From NCBI RefSeq assembly GCF_021389975.1, contig NZ_CP089981.1, forward strand, positions 1,320,501 to 1,384,500: a stretch of DNA of 64,000 nt, written 5' to 3'. Below the pieces are notes generated by a model, which saw nothing but the letters and a program-made list of their open reading frames with translations, was not told where the DNA came from and made no database searches. The position numbers and the translations under genes are program-made. Every line of letters begins with the position of its first letter. Within the stretch, counting starts at the first letter, position 1. Of this stretch, positions 59,294 through 64,000 are shown one piece after another. Source of the stretch: Fulvivirga ulvae. GTDB taxonomy: Bacteria > Bacteroidota > Bacteroidia > Cytophagales > Cyclobacteriaceae.

Positions 59294-60937
59294 CTAGTGT
59301 AATTGTACTTTATTATCTTTTTGTTCATAGGCTTTGGAGGTACCTGCAACATCCAGAACATAACAGACTTCTCCTGAGCCCAAAAGTGTTATACCGCTAA
59401 ATAACGTATTATCATCAAGTGGATTTTGTAATGGCTTAATCATAATCTCCTGCTGACGAAGCAGTTGATCTACAACAAGACCATATTTTTTATTATTATA
59501 CCAAACCACTATCACATCCATTACCTCTCTTTTCAAATTAATATGACTTGAATAGTCAAGTTCTTTGAAAAGAAAATCGTGCAGATAAATGAGTTCAATC
59601 ATTTCATTTTTATGCTCTAAAACCAGTACTTCTCCAACATTATGGATCATATCTCGCGAAACTGTAACTACAACATGAATATTGAGCAGTGGCAAAGCAA
59701 AATTATTATCACTTACCTTAAAAAGCAGAGCGGCTTTCACTGCCATGGAAATAGGGAGAGACATAATGAATCGTGTACCTTCACCCACTTTTGATTCTAT
59801 TCTTAAATCACCACCAATTGAATCTATTACCCTCTTTACAATATCAAGCCCCACACCTCTTCCTGCATATTCTGTTACCTTATCAGCCATTGAAAAACCA
59901 GGAACAAACAAAAGCCCAAGAGTCTCCCTTTCACCCAGACCACGAGCCCTGGACTGGGAAATAATATCCTTTTTAATGGCCTTTGCTTTAATAGCTTTGG
60001 TATCTATTCCCCTGCCATCATCAGAAATAGAAATAAAAACAAGTCCTTTTTCGCTGATGGCGGAAATTTCCACTTTACCCTCTTCAGACTTCTTCCTTTT
60101 TATCCGTTCATCCGGGTCCTCAATACCATGAATAATAGCATTTCTTATTAAATGGATCATGATGTCTGAAATTACTTTCAGTACATTTCTATCTATAGTG
60201 GTGTCTGTACCGGTTATACTCAGGTTAACTTTCTTGTTTTCATCAGATGCAATATCCCGTATGACCTTAGGAAACTTGTTAAACAAAGAAGACACCGTAA
60301 CAAGCCGCGCTGTCATTACCGTCTCCTGAATACTGTCGGCGATGCGAGAGAGGCTTTGCGTAATATGCTTCATTTGCTGATTTTCACTCAGTTCCGCAAA
60401 ATTAATCAGGTGATCACGGCTTATGATAAGTTCACCAACAAGATTAAGCAAATCATCAAGTTTTCTAACTGGTATGGACACTGAGTCTGACAAATGAAGC
60501 TTTTTAGAAATAAAGGAGGAAGTATGCTCCTGAGATGCTTCTGCAGGTACTTCTCCTTTTACAACCAGATCATTTAGGTCAGCCAATAACTCATCATTAT
60601 GAATTTGGCGTTGAGATTTACCAATATTATTTATCAGATAGCCGAGATAATCAATTGCCTTAAAAATGAGATTTACCTTGTTACCCTCAAAAACCAACTC
60701 ACCTGTCCTTATTGAACTAAAAACATTTTCCAGACAATGCGACAGTTCAGCAATTGCATCAAGATCCATAGTAGACGCATTGGCCTTCATATTATGTAAA
60801 AGCCTGAATATCTCATCCACTATATTTTCATTGCCAGGATCCTTTTCCAATTTTACAATATCGGTGGATATCTGATCATAGCTCTGCTGTGCCTCTGCCA
60901 AAAATATAACCCGATATTCCTTATCCCGATCATTCAT
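59294..60937 (-). CDS. cheA: Chemotaxis histidine kinase CheA
   Basis: 547 residues. The HPt domain carries the phosphorylatable His48 in L-L-H-N-M-K-A-N. A linker of about 40 residues follows in place of a P2 (CheY-binding) domain. The dimerisation region starts at P-V-R-K-L-D-D-L-L-N-L-V-G-E-L (156-170). The ATPase has the N box N266, G1 D-D-G-R-G (306-310) and G2 G-R-G-V-G-L (359-364). The CheW-like regulatory domain runs from about 400. All catalytic features look intact. It overlaps the cheY frame by 8 bp. Confidence 0.95.
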   Translation of the reverse strand: MNDRDKEYRVIFLAEAQQSYDQISTDIVKLEKDPGNENIVDEIFRLLHNMKANASTMDLDAIAELSHCLENVFSSIRTGELVFEGNKVNLIFKAIDYLGYLINNIGKSQRQIHNDELLADLNDLVVKGEVPAEASQEHTSSFISKKLHLSDSVSIPVRKLDDLLNLVGELIISRDHLINFAELSENQQMKHITQSLSRIADSIQETVMTARLVTVSSLFNKFPKVIRDIASDENKKVNLSITGTDTTIDRNVLKVISDIMIHLIRNAIIHGIEDPDERIKRKKSEEGKVEISAISEKGLVFISISDDGRGIDTKAIKAKAIKKDIISQSRARGLGERETLGLLFVPGFSMADKVTEYAGRGVGLDIVKRVIDSIGGDLRIESKVGEGTRFIMSLPISMAVKAALLFKVSDNNFALPLLNIHVVVTVSRDMIHNVGEVLVLEHKNEMIELIYLHDFLFKELDYSSHINLKREVMDVIVVWYNNKKYGLVVDQLLRQQEIMIKPLQNPLDDNTLFSGITLLGSGEVCYVLDVAGTSKAYEQKDNKVQLH

Positions 60938-61317
60938 TTACATCACTTTTGCTTAGCACCTCTTCGATAACTTCAATGACCTTAGCCTCCTCGAAAGGTT
61001 TTGTTATGTAGGCATCAGCGCCAATTTCTATAGCCTGATCAATGATACTGGTTTGGCCCACAGCGCTTACCACTACCACAGCCTTTTCCGGATACCCCTT
61101 TTTTAATGGACTTTAAAACATCCAAACCTGAATTATCCGGTAAGATCAAGTCCAGGGTTACAAGATCAAGTTCATAGCGACTTTTATCTACACTCTTTAT
61201 GGCATCCTGACCACTGGCCGCTTCATCAATTACTTTATACCCTGCATCCTCCAGGATATTCCTAAGAATGGTTCTCATATAATATGAGTCATCAACCACT
61301 AAAATATTCTTGCTCAT
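60930..61317 (-). pseudogene. CheY-type response regulator broken by a single-base frameshift
   Basis: The intact N-terminal part (M-S-K-N-I-L-V-V-D-D, acidic pocket Asp9/Asp10, phospho-acceptor Asp56) reads to about residue 74. There a run of CCCC then TTTTTT on the plus strand (61095-61104) carries one base too many, and the frame ends early at 61039. Dropping one base restores a full 128-residue receiver: Y-P-E-K-A-V-V-V-V-S-A, then A-Y-I-T-K-P-F, ending S-D-V-N-E at 60930 and overlapping cheA by 8 bp. A homopolymer sequencing error is the simplest cause; a true mutation or a plus-one translational shift are alternatives. Confidence 0.85.
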
Positions 61318-61346
61318 TACTTATTAAATTTAGTTACAATCCTTTT

Positions 61347-61904
61347 TTATCTCACCGACGAAACTTCCTGTATTTCCTTTTTGGAAAGCACTTTTAATAT
61401 ATCAAGCAGCACAACCAGATTGCCATCGCCGAGTTTTCCCAGACCGGTTATATATTTATTTTTAAATTTTGCTTTTTCTATTACATCTGCCGATCTATCT
61501 ATTTGCGATTCATTCAAAACCAGCGTATTAGGCATTTCCTTTACAATAAACCCAATTGTATAAGTATCAGCATCAATAACCATGGTGTAGGTTTCCGGCT
61601 CACTAACATCCTTAACTTTTAATGATGACGATTTCAGACCAAACCTCTCTTCAAGGTCTACTATAGCGATAAGGTCACCTCGTACATTAGCAACTCCTTT
61701 TATAAAAAAGGGGGTTCGGGGCATTTTAGATACTTTTGGAGTTATTGTTACCTCTTTTACATATTCGATATTTACTGCATAATCGCCTCCGGCCAATTTA
61801 AAAGTGACAAATTGATACAGTTTATCGTTGCGCACAGGTTGTCCAAGATTATTACCGGAAGCGCTTTTATCTGAATGTTTCATAACATATTCTTGACTGG
61901 ACAT
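61347..61904 (-). CDS. cheW: Chemotaxis adaptor CheW
   Basis: 185 residues. The CheW domain has Q-F-V-T-F-K-L-A-G-G-D-Y-A-V-N-I, V-K-E-V, K-G-V-A-N-V-R-G and I-V-D-L-E-E-R-F-G, which couple receptors to CheA. An unusual N-terminal about 25-residue polar extension precedes the domain. It lies 7 bp after the MCP gene and 29 bp before cheY. Confidence 0.95.
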   Translation of the reverse strand: MSSQEYVMKHSDKSASGNNLGQPVRNDKLYQFVTFKLAGGDYAVNIEYVKEVTITPKVSKMPRTPFFIKGVANVRGDLIAIVDLEERFGLKSSSLKVKDVSEPETYTMVIDADTYTIGFIVKEMPNTLVLNESQIDRSADVIEKAKFKNKYITGLGKLGDGNLVVLLDILKVLSKKEIQEVSSVR

Positions 61905-61911
61905 CTATAAA

Positions 61912-64000
61912 TCATTGTTTTTTACCGGATCCCGATTTAGTATTTGGTCTACGCACCGTCTTTTTAGTATCATCAGCCTTCTTTGTTGAAACACTCTTCG
62001 GTGTTGTTTTCTTTGCATTATCCGCAGTTTTTGCAGTTGCAGTTTTGCTCTTTGCCGTTGTTTTTGGTGTTTGAGGTTTATTATCGGGTTTATTTCTTAT
62101 CGTCTTTAATCCCTTGGACGTTCCTTTCAAAACTGTTGGGATATTTTTCCGTTTTGATATGGTTTCATTTTGCGCTTTAAAGGTCAACAGCCTGTTATGG
62201 CTTTGAATACGCTGAGGACTAATGTGCAGTTCACGTTCGTTTGTAGGATAAAGCTTAAATGCAGCTATACCCATTTGAAGGTCCTCTGCAATAAATTTCA
62301 TATTCTGACTGGATTCCGTAAACTCTTCCATTGCCGCTGATAATTGCTGAGCCGTGCTTGCCACTCCTTCCGTTGTATTAGCCGTTTGCTCTGCTATATC
62401 CACTACTTCCTCCACATATTTAACAACGTCCGATATCTTCATTTTTTGTAACTCTGTTGCGATACGGATATCTTCGGCTGTTTTAAGTGTTTTACTACTT
62501 GAGGCTGCTATATTCTCAAAAGCCTCAGTGGCATCAAAAGTTGCCTGCTTTCCTTTATCCACTATTTCGGTCATATTGACAATAGCCGCTGATGCTGAGG
62601 AAGAGTCCTTCTTCACATCAGCCACTAATGTTTCTATTTCGTTCGCAGATTTTCTTGATCCCTCTGCAAGTTTTCTGATTTCTTCCGCCACAACTGCAAA
62701 ACCTTTGCCTGCTTCACCGGCTCTGGCTGCCTCAATAGCGGCATTTAAAGCTAGAAGGTTCGTCTGGGAGGAAATATCTGTTATCACTCCCAGGTATTTG
62801 GAGATTTCCTGGGATCGCTCACTTAACACCTCAATTGTTTTCGCCGTGAGAGCCGCGGAAGAGGCAATTTGCTCCATATTGCGAACTACCTGAGATACAG
62901 TTTTCATACCCATTTGAGAGGTATTCTCACCCAATGCCGCTGCGTTATTCACAATCTCCGCCTTGTGCGCTGTCTCTTCGGTACCCGTCATGATTTCCTC
63001 TATCAGCTTAAAGGCCTGATCTGTTTTCCCTGCCTGATTTTTTGAACCTTCGGCCATGGCCTGCATAGAAAATGCTACATTAACCGTTATTTCGTTCATA
63101 TCAAGTCCTTTGGCCGCCATTTCTTCTGACGATTGCCCTACTACCATAGAGCTTTCATTAATATTTAAGAGAAGCGTATTCAAATTGCTAACGGCAGTAT
63201 TGAGGGCATTTGACATGGATTGAATATCTCCGGCCGTCGTAATTTCAACTCTCTGTGTAAGGTCTCCCTCAGAAATGGCCCTCACGATTCTACTTACTTC
63301 AAGAACAGGCGAAACAATGGATTCAAGCAAGTTATTTAAAGTATCAACCAGTTCCTTCCAGCTTCCGCTGATATCAGTCATGGCTACACGCTCAGTGAGT
63401 TTGCCTTCCGTACCTGCAACTCTCGCTACCCTGCTCACCTCTCTGGCCAATGAGTTTAACATAGTCACCATGGAGTTGATCGTTTCAGCCAAACCGGCTA
63501 CCTCTCCTCTCGCATCCAGTGTAAACTTCTGTGTAAGATCTCCTTTGGAAACGGCTGTAACCAGACTCACAATACCCCGCACCTGGGTGGTCAGGTTATT
63601 GGCCATTATATTTACATTCTCTGTTAATTGCTTCCAAACACCTTCCACCCCGGGAACATTCGCCTGACCGCCCAGCTTACCTTCGGTACCCACTTCACGG
63701 GCAACACGCGTTACCTCACTCGAGAATACGTTCAGAGAGTCCACCATTTTATTAAGATTCTCCTTCAGTACAGCAAGCTCACCATTAACATCAACCGTTA
63801 TTTTCTTAGTTAGATCACCTCTGGCAACAGCCGTGGCTACCTGAGCAATATCTCTCACTTGCAGCGTAAGGTTAGACGCCATAGTGTTAACATTCACAGT
63901 GAGTTCTTTCCATATGCCTTCCACCCCCGGCACATTGGCCTGACCTCCTAATCTCCCTTCCGTTCCTACTTCGCGAGACACTCTGGTCACCTCCCCTGCG
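61912..64000 (-). CDS. Methyl-accepting chemotaxis protein with HAMP array and histone-H1-like tail (5' end beyond the window)
   Basis: About 695 codons visible; the frame is open to the right edge, where codons Ala-Gly-Glu precede a GTG that is an internal Val codon of the repeat, not the start. The visible part begins with tandem repeats of about 92 residues, each with V-T-R-V-x-R-E-V-G-T-E-G, V-P-G-V-E-G-x-W and G-D-L-T-K/Q-K (HAMP-like). The signalling domain (about 330-590) has the hairpin tip I-S-S-Q-T-N-L-L-A-L-N-A-A-I-E-A-A-R-A-G-E. The last about 80 residues are Lys/Thr/Ala/Pro-rich. No ligand-binding domain or membrane helix is visible, so it may be cytoplasmic. Confidence 0.9.
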   Translation of the reverse strand, partial: AGEVTRVSREVGTEGRLGGQANVPGVEGIWKELTVNVNTMASNLTLQVRDIAQVATAVARGDLTKKITVDVNGELAVLKENLNKMVDSLNVFSSEVTRVAREVGTEGKLGGQANVPGVEGVWKQLTENVNIMANNLTTQVRGIVSLVTAVSKGDLTQKFTLDARGEVAGLAETINSMVTMLNSLAREVSRVARVAGTEGKLTERVAMTDISGSWKELVDTLNNLLESIVSPVLEVSRIVRAISEGDLTQRVEITTAGDIQSMSNALNTAVSNLNTLLLNINESSMVVGQSSEEMAAKGLDMNEITVNVAFSMQAMAEGSKNQAGKTDQAFKLIEEIMTGTEETAHKAEIVNNAAALGENTSQMGMKTVSQVVRNMEQIASSAALTAKTIEVLSERSQEISKYLGVITDISSQTNLLALNAAIEAARAGEAGKGFAVVAEEIRKLAEGSRKSANEIETLVADVKKDSSSASAAIVNMTEIVDKGKQATFDATEAFENIAASSSKTLKTAEDIRIATELQKMKISDVVKYVEEVVDIAEQTANTTEGVASTAQQLSAAMEEFTESSQNMKFIAEDLQMGIAAFKLYPTNERELHISPQRIQSHNRLLTFKAQNETISKRKNIPTVLKGTSKGLKTIRNKPDNKPQTPKTTAKSKTATAKTADNAKKTTPKSVSTKKADDTKKTVRRPNTKSGSGKKQ

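Noticed and set aside
61095..61104. Programmed minus-one frameshift at A-AAA-AAG in cheY
   Set aside because: The heptamer resembles a classical slippery site, but a minus-one shift does not restore the receiver frame; a plus-one change is needed.
63988..63990. GTG as start codon of the chemoreceptor gene
   Set aside because: The frame is open to the window edge, and the same Val is internal in the next repeat unit, so the gene continues beyond 64000.

Overview
The window looks like a chromosomal segment from a Bacteroidota member, most likely order Cytophagales and possibly a Fulvivirga-like marine gliding bacterium. The order is an inference from gene families. Supporting evidence: a 2407-residue SprA (outer-membrane translocon of the type IX secretion system, T9SS), a cargo protein with a T9SS C-terminal sorting domain, the Bacteroidota families DUF4292, DUF4837, BT_3928-type DoxX and DUF1599, a eukaryote/archaea-like ProRS, acidic-linker TonB proteins, and promoters of the Bacteroidota type (TTG, about 18 bp, TAnnTTTG). 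No rRNA, tRNA, CRISPR array, transposase or phage gene was seen.

Layout. 1-2640: an accessory patch with five copies (the last one decayed) of an about 273-bp hairpin-bearing repeat. Units 3 and 4 flank a minus-strand operon of three small unrecognised genes. 2703-5261: a small membrane protein and a GH97 alpha-glucosidase-type lipoprotein. 5723-11135 (minus): cytochrome c, NTF2-like protein, a two-subunit molybdenum hydroxylase and its maturation factors XdhC and MocA-like. 11315-14961: a DUF2141 protein, then MOSC, HemJ-like, SCO1 and cytochrome c genes (minus), with a divergent Crp/Fnr regulator. 14966-19528 (minus): an envelope glycosyltransferase operon. 19676-24281: proS, a Ser/Arg/Gly-rich exported protein and a FadL-type porin. 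24329-28280: aroK, DoxX and DUF1599 genes (minus), divergent from folP-cdaA. 28339-32177: threonine catabolism (kbl, tdh) and a T9SS cargo gene.

32493-39529 (plus): enoyl-CoA hydratase, flippase, sugar nucleotidyltransferase, TPR, DUF4292 and EnvC genes, an envelope-assembly set. 39631-56420 (plus): tatA, gatA, mltD-like, DUF4837, maeB, ruvA, sprA, gcvH, vanZ-like and two tandem tonB paralogues. 56428-58582 (minus): chromate transporter and a 2-oxoglutarate/Fe(II) oxygenase. 58656-64000 (minus): a chemotaxis operon reading MCP, CheW, CheY, CheA, CheC. The MCP gene runs off the right edge and cheY is frameshifted.

The strongest second-look items are these. The second tonB has no ATG, GTG or TTG where its gapless alignment with the first requires a start; an ATT sits there, directly downstream of four 6-bp half-sites spaced exactly 10 bp apart. 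The cheY gene carries a single-base frameshift at a homopolymer junction. The MCP ends in a lysine-rich, H1-histone-like tail. The hairpin repeats nest a small operon. The EnvC LytM domain has lost its metal ligands.
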